64,000 nt of DNA from an uncultured Alistipes sp. Its GTDB lineage: Bacteria; Bacteroidota; Bacteroidia; Bacteroidales; Rikenellaceae. Position 1 is the stretch's first letter. Every line of letters begins with the position of its first letter. The position numbers and the translations under genes were made by a program. The notes beneath the pieces were generated by a model. That model made no database searches. It was not told the origin of the DNA and saw only the letters and a list, made by a program, of their open reading frames with translations. The DNA lies in the NCBI GenBank assembly GCA_938014215.1, contig CALLRW010000006.1, positions 124,001 through 188,000 of the forward strand. Direction: 5' to 3'. Positions 35,403 to 43,820 of this stretch are shown here, in pieces.

Positions 35403-36734
35403 TTACAGACGAGCCTTGATGGCCTTCGTAGCCTCCTCGTAGCCCGGCTTCTCGAGCAGCGCGAACATGTTCTTCTTGTAGGCCTCGACACCCGGCTGGT
35501 CGAACGGATTGACCCCGAGCAGATAGCCGCTGATGCCGCACGCCTTCTCGAAGAAGTAGAGCAGCGAACCGATCACCTCGGGCGAGATCTCCGGGATCTC
35601 CACCCGCAGGTTGGGCACTCCGCCGTCGACGTGAGCCAGCTGTACGCCCAGTTCGGCCATGCGGTTCACCTCCGAGATGCGCTTGCCGGCCAGGTAGTTC
35701 AGACCGTCGAGGTTCTCGGCATCGGACTCGATGACCACCTTGGCGGCCGGTTTGGCTACCGAAATGATCGTCTCGAACAGGTGGCGCTCACCCTGCTGGA
35801 TGTACTGCCCCATCGAGTGCAGGTCGGCCGTCAGCGTCACGCTGGCCGGGAAGATACCCTTGCCCTCCTTGCCTTCGCTCTCGCCGTAGAGCTGCTTCCA
35901 CCACTCGTTGATATACTGCAGGCGGGGTTCGTACGAACCGAGGATCTCGATCTTCTTGCCGCCGTTGTAGAGCAGGTTGCGCGTCACGGCGTAGATGGCC
36001 GAAGGGTTCTCGGCGAAGGGAACCTCCTCCGAGGTGGCCTTCTCCATCTCCTGCGCACCGCGTACCAGGGCGCGGATGTCAACACCGGCCACGGCCAGCG
36101 GGAGCAGCCCCACGGGGGTCAATACCGAGAAGCGGCCGCCCACATCGTCGGGAATGACGAAGGTCGGATACCCCTCCTGCGTGGCGAGCGTCTTCAGGGC
36201 GCCACGCGCCTTGTCCGTCACGGCCACAATGCGCTCGGCAGCCTCCTGCTTGCCGTAGCGGCGCTCGATCTCGGCCTTGATCAGGCGGAAGGCGATGGCC
36301 GGCTCGGTCGTCGTGCCCGACTTCGAGATGACGATCGCAGCGATCGAATGCTCCTTCACGGCGTCGAGCAGCTCGGCCGTGTAGTCCTCCGAAATATTCT
36401 GTCCGGCGAAGATCACCGTCGGATTCTTGTGCTCCTTGTGCAGCAGCTCGAAGGGGTTGCTCATCGCCTCGAGCACGGCCTTGGCACCGAGGTACGAACC
36501 GCCGATACCGATGCAGATCACCACGTCGGCCCTTTCGCGCAGCTTGGCAGCTTCGGCCTCGATGGTCGCCAGATCCTCCTCCGAAATCGACGACGGCAGG
36601 TGTACCCAGCCCAGAAAATCGTTGCCGGCACCCTTGCCCGAATACAGCAGGGCATTGGCTGCCTGTGCTTTCGCCTCCATCTCGGGGGTGATCTTCACAC
36701 CCGCCTTCGAGATGTCCAGTTTTACATTTTTCAT
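35403..36734 (-). CDS. pgi: Glucose-6-phosphate isomerase
   Basis: ATG 36734 (MKNVKLDISKAG) gives 443 residues, the short form seen in Bacillus and most Bacteroidota rather than the 549-residue E. coli form. Motifs: VICIGIGGSYLGAKAVLEA, IVISKSGTTTEPAIAFRL, the catalytic-region DVGGRFSVLTPVGLLPLA, and HSMGQYIQQGE. It interconverts glucose-6-P and fructose-6-P. It follows gpsA by 11 bases, so the two are co-transcribed and link glycolysis with glycerol-3-phosphate supply. Confidence 0.97.
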   Translation of the reverse strand: MKNVKLDISKAGVKITPEMEAKAQAANALLYSGKGAGNDFLGWVHLPSSISEEDLATIEAEAAKLRERADVVICIGIGGSYLGAKAVLEAMSNPFELLHKEHKNPTVIFAGQNISEDYTAELLDAVKEHSIAAIVISKSGTTTEPAIAFRLIKAEIERRYGKQEAAERIVAVTDKARGALKTLATQEGYPTFVIPDDVGGRFSVLTPVGLLPLAVAGVDIRALVRGAQEMEKATSEEVPFAENPSAIYAVTRNLLYNGGKKIEILGSYEPRLQYINEWWKQLYGESEGKEGKGIFPASVTLTADLHSMGQYIQQGERHLFETIISVAKPAAKVVIESDAENLDGLNYLAGKRISEVNRMAELGVQLAHVDGGVPNLRVEIPEISPEVIGSLLYFFEKACGISGYLLGVNPFDQPGVEAYKKNMFALLEKPGYEEATKAIKARL

Positions 36735-36745
36735 ATGCGTATCAA

Positions 36746-37753
36746 TCAAATGAGTTTGGTTGTCAGTTGTTGCATCTCGCGCCGGGGCGAAGTCCCTTCG
36801 TAAAGCACCCGGTAGACCATCTCCGCAATGGGCATCTCAACGCGGTGACGCGTATTGATGTGGCGGATGCAGTCGGCGGCGAAGTAGCCCTCGGCCACCA
36901 TCGTCATCTCGTTCAGGGCGCTCTTCACCGTGCATCCGTGGCCGATGAGCAGTCCCAGCCGGCGGTTGCGGCTGTAGGTCGAGTAGCAGGTGACCAGCAG
37001 GTCGCCCAGGTAGGCCGACACGAGCGTATTGCGCCGGTCGGGGTAGCTCTCCTCGAGAAAGCGCGTCATCTCGCCCGCCGCATTGGCGATCAGCACCGCC
37101 AGGAAGTTGTCGCCGTAGCCCAGCCCGACGGCCATCCCGACGGCCAGCGCGTAGATGTTCTTCAGGATGGCTGCATATTCGATGCCATAGAGGTCGGTCG
37201 AGTAGCTCAGGCGGATGTTTCCCCCGGCGAAACGCGAACCGATCAGACGGGCATTCTCCAGATCGGTGCAGACCACCGTCAGGTAGGAGAGTTTTCCGCG
37301 CGAGACCTCCTCGGCGTGCGACGGGCCGGTGAAGAGCCCCAACTGCCGGTAGGAGAGGTCGTAGCGGTCGTGAATATACTCCACAACGGTCTGGTAGTCG
37401 CCGGGGACGATCCCCTTGATGGCCGAGACGATGAATTTCTCCTTGAGCGAGACCGTCAGCGGGGCGAGAAAATCCTTCAGGTAGGCCGACGGCGTGGCCA
37501 GAATCACGATGTCGGCGCCGTCGACCACCTCGTCCAGGCAGTCGGAAACCAGCAGGGTCGAAGGGTCGAACTCCAGATCGTTCAGGTAACGCGGATTGCG
37601 CCCCTCGGAGCGCAGCGAGGCGAGGACCTCCGGGTTACGGACATACCACCCAACACGTTGACCGTTTGCGGTCAGCAATCCCACCAGGGCCGTCGCCCAA
37701 CTGCCATAGCCAATCACCGCGCAGCGTGCGTCGGTTCCGATTTTATACTCCAT
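36746..37753 (-). CDS. gpsA: Glycerol-3-phosphate dehydrogenase [NAD(P)+]
   Basis: The 335-residue protein starts with the Rossmann motif CAVIGYGSWATAL, then ILATPSAYLKDFL, IVSAIKGIVPG, GLFTGPSHAEEVSRG, and the catalytic-Lys region AAILKNIYALAVGMAVG. It makes sn-glycerol-3-phosphate for phospholipids from dihydroxyacetone phosphate. The usual GAGSWGTA is GYGSWATA here, a conservative change. First gene of a two-gene - strand operon with pgi. Confidence 0.97.
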   Translation of the reverse strand: MEYKIGTDARCAVIGYGSWATALVGLLTANGQRVGWYVRNPEVLASLRSEGRNPRYLNDLEFDPSTLLVSDCLDEVVDGADIVILATPSAYLKDFLAPLTVSLKEKFIVSAIKGIVPGDYQTVVEYIHDRYDLSYRQLGLFTGPSHAEEVSRGKLSYLTVVCTDLENARLIGSRFAGGNIRLSYSTDLYGIEYAAILKNIYALAVGMAVGLGYGDNFLAVLIANAAGEMTRFLEESYPDRRNTLVSAYLGDLLVTCYSTYSRNRRLGLLIGHGCTVKSALNEMTMVAEGYFAADCIRHINTRHRVEMPIAEMVYRVLYEGTSPRREMQQLTTKLI

Positions 37754-37773
37754 GCGGAAATCTGTTTAGCTTA

Positions 37774-37781
37774 CAAAAGTA
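37774..37781 (-). promoter_or_regulatory. Promoter -7 box for gpsA-pgi
   Basis: On the - strand TACTTTTG, a perfect TAnnTTTG, about 20 bases upstream of the gpsA ATG. Confidence 0.75.
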
Positions 37782-37944
37782 AACAAAAATCGGGAATATC
37801 GCACAACTATTCCACCTCTTCGTCGCCGCGAGGGTCCATTTGCGGGTCGGAAGGCAGCGCACCAGGCGGCGCGGGCAGAGGGCGAAATGCACGGGCAATG
37901 AAAAAAATACGCCGCGAAACGTACCATTTTCCAAGGCTTTTTGC

Positions 37945-37952
37945 TACCTTTG
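37945..37952 (+). promoter_or_regulatory. Promoter -7 box for the mreB cluster
   Basis: TACCTTTG, a perfect TAnnTTTG, 105 bases before the mreB ATG. Confidence 0.7.
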
Positions 37953-38057
37953 TCCGGATATGTCGACTTTCGAGGGATCGAAAAGCCGAAATTTCACGTA
38001 TCCGGCTGATAATATTGACAATAACGATTTTTACAAAATAGAGTTGGGTGTAGCTTT

Positions 38058-39077
38058 ATGGGAATCTTTTCTTTGACACAGGAGTTGGCCATCGACCTCG
38101 GCACGGCCAACACGCTGATAATCTACAACGGAAAGGTCGTCGTCGACGAACCGTCGATCGTCGCCCTGGACGTCCACACCGGGAAACTCGTCGCCATCGG
38201 CCACCAGGCCCATCAGATGCACGAGCGTACCAATCCGAATATCAAGACCATCCGTCCGCTCAAGGACGGCGTGATCGCCGACTTCAACGCCACGGAACTC
38301 ATGCTGCGCGGCATGATCAAGAAGGTCAAGACCTCGGGCAGCCTCTTCGCCCCGTCGCTGCGCATGGTCATCTGCATCCCCTCGGGATCGACCAACGTCG
38401 AGATCCGCGCCGTGCGCGACTCGGCCGAACACGCCGGCGGCCGCGAGGTCTACATGATCTATGAACCGATGGCCGCCGCCCTCGGTGCCGGCCTCGACGT
38501 CGAAGCCCCCGAAGGAAACATGGTTATCGATATCGGCGGCGGTACGTCGGAGATCGCCTGCATCTCGCTGGGCGGCATCGTCTGCTCGGAGTCGATCAAC
38601 GTCGCCGGCGACGTCTTCACCAACGACATCCAGAGCTACGTCCGCCAGCAGCACAACATCCGCATCGGCGAACGTACGGCCGAGGCCATCAAGTGCGCCA
38701 TCGGCGCCGCGGTGCCCGACCTCGAACAGGAGCCCGAAGACTACGTCGTCACCGGCCCCAACATGCTCTCGGCCCTGCCCCAGACCGTCTCGCTCTCGTA
38801 CAGCGAAATCGCCTACGCCATGGAGAAATCGCTCTCGAAGATCGACGCCGCACTGATGAAGGTCCTCGAGTCGATGCCCCCCGAGCTCTATGCCGACATC
38901 GTCAAGAACGGCATCTATCTGGCCGGCGGCGGCGCCCTGATCAAGGGTCTCGACCGACGCCTGAACGAAAAGACCGGCATTCCGTTCCACATCGCCGAAG
39001 ACCCGCTGCGCGCCATCGCCCGCGGTACGGGCATCGCCCTGAAGAACATCAACCGCTTCTCGTTCCTGATGCGATAG
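38058..39077 (+). CDS. mreB: Rod shape-determining actin-like protein MreB
   Basis: The 339-residue protein carries the actin-fold ATP motifs AIDLGTANTLIIYNGK, MVICIPSGSTNVEIRAVRDSAEHAG, VIDIGGGTSEIACISLGG and IYLAGGGALIKGLD. MreB polymerises under the inner membrane and steers the elongation complex. Length is normal. It heads a cluster in which mreC, mreD, mrdA and rodA follow, the classic elongasome order. Confidence 0.98.
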   Translation: MGIFSLTQELAIDLGTANTLIIYNGKVVVDEPSIVALDVHTGKLVAIGHQAHQMHERTNPNIKTIRPLKDGVIADFNATELMLRGMIKKVKTSGSLFAPSLRMVICIPSGSTNVEIRAVRDSAEHAGGREVYMIYEPMAAALGAGLDVEAPEGNMVIDIGGGTSEIACISLGGIVCSESINVAGDVFTNDIQSYVRQQHNIRIGERTAEAIKCAIGAAVPDLEQEPEDYVVTGPNMLSALPQTVSLSYSEIAYAMEKSLSKIDAALMKVLESMPPELYADIVKNGIYLAGGGALIKGLDRRLNEKTGIPFHIAEDPLRAIARGTGIALKNINRFSFLMR

Positions 39078-39119
39078 CTTCGGGGAGGGGCGGATGCGCC
39101 TGTCATAAAAGTACTTGCG

Positions 39120-39143
39120 GATTGCGGGCCTCGGTCCGCAATC
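39120..39143 (+). promoter_or_regulatory. Intercistronic hairpin between mreB and mreC
   Basis: GATTGCGG / CCGCAATC, an 8-bp perfect stem with an 8-nt loop in the 106-base gap, without a T run. It may lower read-through or protect the 3' end of the mreB message, matching the need for more MreB than MreC. Confidence 0.5.
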
Positions 39144-39183
39144 TTGAATTTAAGGATCCATCCATTTTTAATCGGGAATCACC

Positions 39184-40038
39184 TTGCGAAAGCTGATCGA
39201 GTTCATACGGAGCATCTACGTCGTGGTGCTGTTCGTGGTGCTGGAGGCCGCCGCCATCGGCTACTACGCCCACTCCTCGAGCTATACCCAGGCCCGCCTG
39301 CTCGCCCGCTCAAACCAGGTCATCGGCGGGGTCCACGGTTTCTTCGCCGGCATCCGCCGCTACCTCTTCCTGGGACGCGAAAACCGCGCCCTGGCCCAGC
39401 GCGTCGCCTCCCTCGAGGAGCAGCTCGCCCAGTATCAGGAGGCCGAAACCGCCGCCCGCCTCGACTCCTACATGCAGGACATCGGCGAATCGAAATACCG
39501 CTTCGCCACGGCCGCCGTCGTCGGCAACACGCTCAACCGCATGCAGAACCTCATCACGCTCAACCGCGGAAGAAAGGACGGCATCGAGGAGGAGATGGCC
39601 GTACTGGCCCCCGACGGCTCGATGGTGGGCTATGTCGTCGCCTGCACGGAGCGCTACGCCGTGGCCATGTCGGTGCTCAACACCTCGTTCCGCACCAGCG
39701 GCAAGATCGTCGATACGGACTACTCCGGCTCGATCTACTGGGACGGAAAGGACCCCAATACGGTCATTCTGGGCGAGTTGTCGAAGTATGCCGAGCCGCA
39801 GCCCGGGCAGGAGGTCGTCACGGCCGGTCTGTCGCAGTACTTCCCGGCCGACGTGCTGATCGGCTGGGTCGAAAGCGCCGAGCTGAACGAAACCAAGACC
39901 TCCTATACCGTGCGCGTACGGCTCGCCGCCGAGATGTCGCGTCTGAACGAGGTGATCCTCGTGGCGGACCGCGACCGCTACGAAATCCGCGAACTCCAGC
40001 AAAGCGATCAGGTCGAACAACATACCCGTGTGAACTGA
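39184..40038 (+). CDS. mreC: Rod shape-determining protein MreC
   Basis: The 284-residue protein starts with TTG (MRKLIEFIRSIY); no ATG is near. One membrane helix (about 10-28), a coiled coil (about 60-90, RENRALAQRVASLEEQLAQYQ), then the periplasmic beta-barrel pair (VVGNTLNRMQNLITLNRG, GQEVVTAGLSQYFPADVLIGWV). MreC links MreB to the periplasmic part of the elongasome and activates PBP2. One base separates it from mreD. Confidence 0.95.
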   Translation: MRKLIEFIRSIYVVVLFVVLEAAAIGYYAHSSSYTQARLLARSNQVIGGVHGFFAGIRRYLFLGRENRALAQRVASLEEQLAQYQEAETAARLDSYMQDIGESKYRFATAAVVGNTLNRMQNLITLNRGRKDGIEEEMAVLAPDGSMVGYVVACTERYAVAMSVLNTSFRTSGKIVDTDYSGSIYWDGKDPNTVILGELSKYAEPQPGQEVVTAGLSQYFPADVLIGWVESAELNETKTSYTVRVRLAAEMSRLNEVILVADRDRYEIRELQQSDQVEQHTRVN

Positions 40039-40039
40039 C

Positions 40040-40558
40040 ATGTATCGAACCATTCCATATATCGGACTCTTCGCCGCAGCCGTGCTGCTGCAGGTCTTCC
40101 TGTTCGACAACCTCTCGATCAGCGTCTACCTCAACCCGCTCGTCTACATCATCTTCATCATCCTGCTGCCGTTCGACGCCCAACCCGTCACGCTGCTGGG
40201 TGCGGGGGTGCTGCTGGGGCTGACGATGGACCTCGCCATGGGCACCGCCGGCATCAACACCGCCGCCACGCTGCCCGTAGCCATGCTGCGCCCGACGCTC
40301 TGCGGCGTGCTCTGCGGCCGGGAGAATGTCCGTGAAGGGGGTATCCCCTCGCCCGGACGCCTCGGCAGCCGCAAGTTCTTCGGCTACCTGCTCACGCTGA
40401 CGCTCATCCACCATACGATCTTCTTCCTGCTCGAGGCCCTCTCGTGGAGACTGCTGGGCCACACCGTCCTGCGGATCGTCATCAGTTCGGCCGTCACGGT
40501 GGCCTTCGGGTGGATCATCACCCGGATCTTCACCGCCAAACTCCCCGCACGCGTATGA
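40040..40558 (+). CDS. mreD: Rod shape-determining membrane protein MreD
   Basis: A 172-residue polytopic membrane protein with about five helices (YIGLFAAAVLLQVFLFDNL at the start; GAGVLLGLTMDLAMG; YLLTLTLIHHTIFFLLEAL). Sequence is poorly conserved in this family, but the position between mreC and mrdA and the topology identify it. Its stop overlaps the mrdA start by four bases (ATGA). Confidence 0.9.
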   Translation: MYRTIPYIGLFAAAVLLQVFLFDNLSISVYLNPLVYIIFIILLPFDAQPVTLLGAGVLLGLTMDLAMGTAGINTAATLPVAMLRPTLCGVLCGRENVREGGIPSPGRLGSRKFFGYLLTLTLIHHTIFFLLEALSWRLLGHTVLRIVISSAVTVAFGWIITRIFTAKLPARV

Positions 40559-42381
40559 GTGATTCGGAAAGCTTCCTGCGCATGAGGACCCTGCAGGTCA
40601 TCGTCATCGCCATCTTCGCGGTGATCGGGATCCGTCTGGCCTACATCCAGCTCTTCGACAAACGCTATGCGGAGCTGGCCGAGGCCAACGTGCTGCGCCA
40701 CGTGGTGCAGTACCCGCCGCGCGGCGAGGTCTTCGACCGCAACGGCGAATATCTGGTCCAGAGCCGCGAATGCTACGACCTGATGGTCATCTACCGCGAA
40801 ATCGACAAGCGCGGTTTCGACACCGCCCGGCTGTGCGAGGTGGCCGGCATCTCGCGCACGAAACTCGAACGCGAACTGGCCAACGCCCGGGTCCGCCCGC
40901 GGGCCCCGCGCGTGGTGACGAGCTACATCCCCAAGGAGGACAAGCTGCGTTTCGACGAGGGCAACTTCCGGGGATTCTACACCGTCTACCGCACCGTCCG
41001 GCAGTATCCGCGCAAGATCGGCGGCAACCTGCTGGGGTATGTCAGCGAGGTGAACGACACCTATCTGAAACGCCATCCCGAATACAAGGTGGGCGACTAC
41101 GTCGGCATGAGCGGCGTGGAGTCGGCCTACGAACCCGAACTGCGCGGCAAGAAGGGGGTCAAGATCCAGGAGATCGACACCCACGGCGCCATCAAGGGTT
41201 CGTACATGAACGGCCGCTACGACTCGGTGCCCGAACCGGGCAAGTACCTCATCAGCACGATCGACGCGCGGCTGCAGCTGCTCGGCGAGGAGCTGATGCG
41301 CGGCAAGGTGGGGGCGGCGGTGGCCATCGAACCCTCGACGGGCGAGATCCTGATGATGGTCTCCTCGCCGTCGTACGACCCCGATGAACTGGTCGGCCGC
41401 GACCGCGGCAACAACTACATGAAGATGCTCTACAACAAGCGCAAGCCGTTGTTCAACCGGGCCGTGAAGTCGCGCTACCCGCCGGGATCGACCTTCAAGC
41501 TGGTGCAGGGGCTGATCGGCCTGCAGGAGGGGGTGCTGCGCCCGTCGGACCTCCACGTCTGCCACAACGGCTACCAGGCCGGCCGGCTGCGCATGGCCTG
41601 CCACTCGCACGCCTCGCCGCTCGATCTGCGCTTCGCCGTGGCCACGTCGTGCAACGCCTACTTCTGCTACGTCTTCCGCGATATCCTCGACAACCCGAAG
41701 TACGGCGACGTGAAGGAGGGTTTCGACGTCTGGAAGGAGTATGTCGAGAGTTTCGGATTCGGCCGCAAGCTCGGTTCGGACTTCCTCGACGAAAGCAACG
41801 GCTATGTCCCCGACCGCGCCTACTACGACCGCCAATACCGCGGTTCGTGGAACTCGCTGACGGTGCTCTCGCTCTCGATCGGGCAGGATGCCCTGGGCTG
41901 CACGCCGCTGCAGCTGGCCAACCTGGCCTGCATCATCGCCAACCGCGGCTACTACTACATCCCGCACATCGTCAAGAAGATCGAGGGTCAGGATTCGCTC
42001 GACCGCCGCTTCTACGAACGCCACTACACGAAGGTCGACCCGAAGTACTTCGAGCCGATCGTCGACGGCATGTGGCGGGGCGTGAACGTCGGCGGCACCT
42101 CGACGATGGCGCGTCTCGAAGGTCTGGACGTCTGCGGCAAGACCGGAACGGCCGAAAACCCCCGCGGCCGCGACCACTCGACCTTCCTGAGCTTCGCCCC
42201 GAAGGACAACCCGAAGATCGCCATCTCGGTCTATGTCGAAAACGGCGGCTTCGGCGCCACGTCGGCCCTGCCGATCGCCAGCCTGCTCGAAGAGTACTAC
42301 CTGACGGACACGATCCGCAGACCCTATCTGCTGGATTACGTCAAGAACATGCAAATCTATTACCCCGTCTATGACAAGTAA
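40555..42381 (+). CDS. mrdA: Penicillin-binding protein 2 (elongasome transpeptidase)
   Basis: ATG 40555 overlaps the mreD stop and gives 608 residues; the longer frame from 40444 is a shadow of mreD. One N-terminal membrane helix (about 13-31), a dimerisation domain starting VVQYPPRGEVFDRNGEYL, and a transpeptidase domain with Ser312 in PPGSTFKL (SxxK), Ser365 in SCN and Lys529 in KTGTAEN. It crosslinks peptidoglycan during side-wall growth, with RodA as the glycosyltransferase partner. Overlaps rodA by 11 bases. Confidence 0.97.
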   Translation: MSDSESFLRMRTLQVIVIAIFAVIGIRLAYIQLFDKRYAELAEANVLRHVVQYPPRGEVFDRNGEYLVQSRECYDLMVIYREIDKRGFDTARLCEVAGISRTKLERELANARVRPRAPRVVTSYIPKEDKLRFDEGNFRGFYTVYRTVRQYPRKIGGNLLGYVSEVNDTYLKRHPEYKVGDYVGMSGVESAYEPELRGKKGVKIQEIDTHGAIKGSYMNGRYDSVPEPGKYLISTIDARLQLLGEELMRGKVGAAVAIEPSTGEILMMVSSPSYDPDELVGRDRGNNYMKMLYNKRKPLFNRAVKSRYPPGSTFKLVQGLIGLQEGVLRPSDLHVCHNGYQAGRLRMACHSHASPLDLRFAVATSCNAYFCYVFRDILDNPKYGDVKEGFDVWKEYVESFGFGRKLGSDFLDESNGYVPDRAYYDRQYRGSWNSLTVLSLSIGQDALGCTPLQLANLACIIANRGYYYIPHIVKKIEGQDSLDRRFYERHYTKVDPKYFEPIVDGMWRGVNVGGTSTMARLEGLDVCGKTGTAENPRGRDHSTFLSFAPKDNPKIAISVYVENGGFGATSALPIASLLEEYYLTDTIRRPYLLDYVKNMQIYYPVYDK

Positions 42382-43816
42382 CCGGCACAACGGCATTTTC
42401 GACGGCGTCGACCGCGGAACCGTCCTCCTGTACGTGTTGATCGTACTGGCCGGTTTCGTCTCGATCATCTCGGCCTCGTACGACGACTCGACCGCCCAGG
42501 TCTTCTCCTTCTCGCACTTCTACATGAAGCAGCTCATCTGGATCGGCATGGCGTGGAGCGCGGCGCTGGTCGTGCTGCTGCTCGACGATCGGTTCTACCA
42601 CATGTATGCCTATCCGGCCTACTTCGCCGGTCTGGCACTGCTCGTGGCGGCGCTGCTCTTCGGCCGCGAGGTCAACGGCGCCAAGGCCTGGTTCGAATTC
42701 GGTTCGGTGCGCGTGCAGCCCGTCGAATTCGCCAAGATCGCCACGGCCCTGGCCCTGGCCCGCGTGATGAGCAACTACTCCTTCTCGATCAACCGCCCGG
42801 GCGACCTCTTCAAGGTCGGGCTGGTGATCTGCATCCCGCTGCTGATCATCATCCTGCAGAACGACACCGGATCGGGCATCGTCCTCGGATCGTTCCTCTT
42901 CGTCCTCTACCGCGAGGGGCTCAACAAGTGGCTGTGCATCCCGGTACTGCTGATCGGAGCGCTGTTCATCGTCTCGTTCCTCCTCTCGCCGATGATGCTG
43001 CTGCTGTGCCTGATCCTGGTCTGCACGCTCTCCGAGGCGATGATGAACGGACACTGGCGGTCGAGGATCATCTTCCTGGCGGCGGTCATGCTGGGCAGCA
43101 TCCTGCTCTGCCTGATCATGGCGCTGATCAGCCCCGGAACGCTCGACCTCTACCACAGTCTGCTGGTGATGACCCTCGCCGCGGTGCTCTTCGCCGCGGG
43201 GTACGCCTACCGGTCGAACCTGACGAACATCTTCATCACGCTGGGGCTCTTCGTCGGGTCGATGATCTTCCTGCCGACGACCGACTACATCTTCAACTCG
43301 ATCCTCAAACAGCACCAGCGCGACCGTATCCTGAGTTTCCTGGGCATCATCAGCGACCCGCTGGGCACGGACTACAACGTCAACCAGGCCAAGATCGCCA
43401 TCGGCTCGGGAGGCTTCGCCGGCAAGGGATTCCTCCAGGGAACACAGATCAAGTACGGCTTCGTCCCCGAAAAGCACACCGACTTCATCTTCTGCACGGT
43501 GGGCGAAGAGTGGGGCTTCCTGGGGACGATGTTCGTGCTGACGCTGCTCTGCCTGCTGATCCTGCGGCTGATGCGCATGGGCGAGCGGCAGGAGGAGCCC
43601 TTCGGCCGCATCTACTGCTACTGCGTGGCCTCGATCCTGCTGTTCCACGTGCTGGTGAACGTCGGCATGACGATCGGACTGATGCCGGTGATGGGCATTC
43701 CGCTGCCGTTCATGAGCTACGGCGGCTCGTCGCTGATCGCCTTCACGATCCTGCTCTTCATCGCCATCCGGCTCGACGCCTCGACCCGGCAATTCTCGCT
43801 GAACAAATTCTCCTGA
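42371..43816 (+). CDS. rodA: Peptidoglycan glycosyltransferase RodA (SEDS family)
   Basis: The 481-residue polytopic protein belongs to the SEDS family: VNGAKAWFEFGSVRVQPVEFAKI, the catalytic-region GVGEEWGF-type segment (CTVGEEWGFLGT) and the C-terminal VMGIPLPFMSYGGSSLIAF. It polymerises lipid II together with PBP2. It is longer than E. coli RodA (370), with extra hydrophobic segments around residues 180-300, as is common in Bacteroidota. It ends 4 bases before the calcium ATPase gene. Confidence 0.97.
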   Translation: MTSNRHNGIFDGVDRGTVLLYVLIVLAGFVSIISASYDDSTAQVFSFSHFYMKQLIWIGMAWSAALVVLLLDDRFYHMYAYPAYFAGLALLVAALLFGREVNGAKAWFEFGSVRVQPVEFAKIATALALARVMSNYSFSINRPGDLFKVGLVICIPLLIIILQNDTGSGIVLGSFLFVLYREGLNKWLCIPVLLIGALFIVSFLLSPMMLLLCLILVCTLSEAMMNGHWRSRIIFLAAVMLGSILLCLIMALISPGTLDLYHSLLVMTLAAVLFAAGYAYRSNLTNIFITLGLFVGSMIFLPTTDYIFNSILKQHQRDRILSFLGIISDPLGTDYNVNQAKIAIGSGGFAGKGFLQGTQIKYGFVPEKHTDFIFCTVGEEWGFLGTMFVLTLLCLLILRLMRMGERQEEPFGRIYCYCVASILLFHVLVNVGMTIGLMPVMGIPLPFMSYGGSSLIAFTILLFIAIRLDASTRQFSLNKFS

Positions 43817-43820
43817 TCCC

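Larger units (their letters stand above)
37754..38057. other. Divergent intergenic region gpsA/mreB (304 bases)
   Basis: No convincing gene. It holds a - strand -7 box for gpsA at 37774-37781 and a + strand -7 box for mreB at 37945-37952. The roughly 160 bases between them are GC-rich and show no repeat or strong hairpin. The mreB leader is about 100 bases long and starts with GGATA, with a matching TATCC about 40 bases later, a weak possible stem. Confidence 0.6.

Noticed and set aside
37743..37934. Small - strand ORF of 63 codons upstream of gpsA
   Set aside because: Overlaps the gpsA promoter box and start; no similarity or ribosome-binding context.
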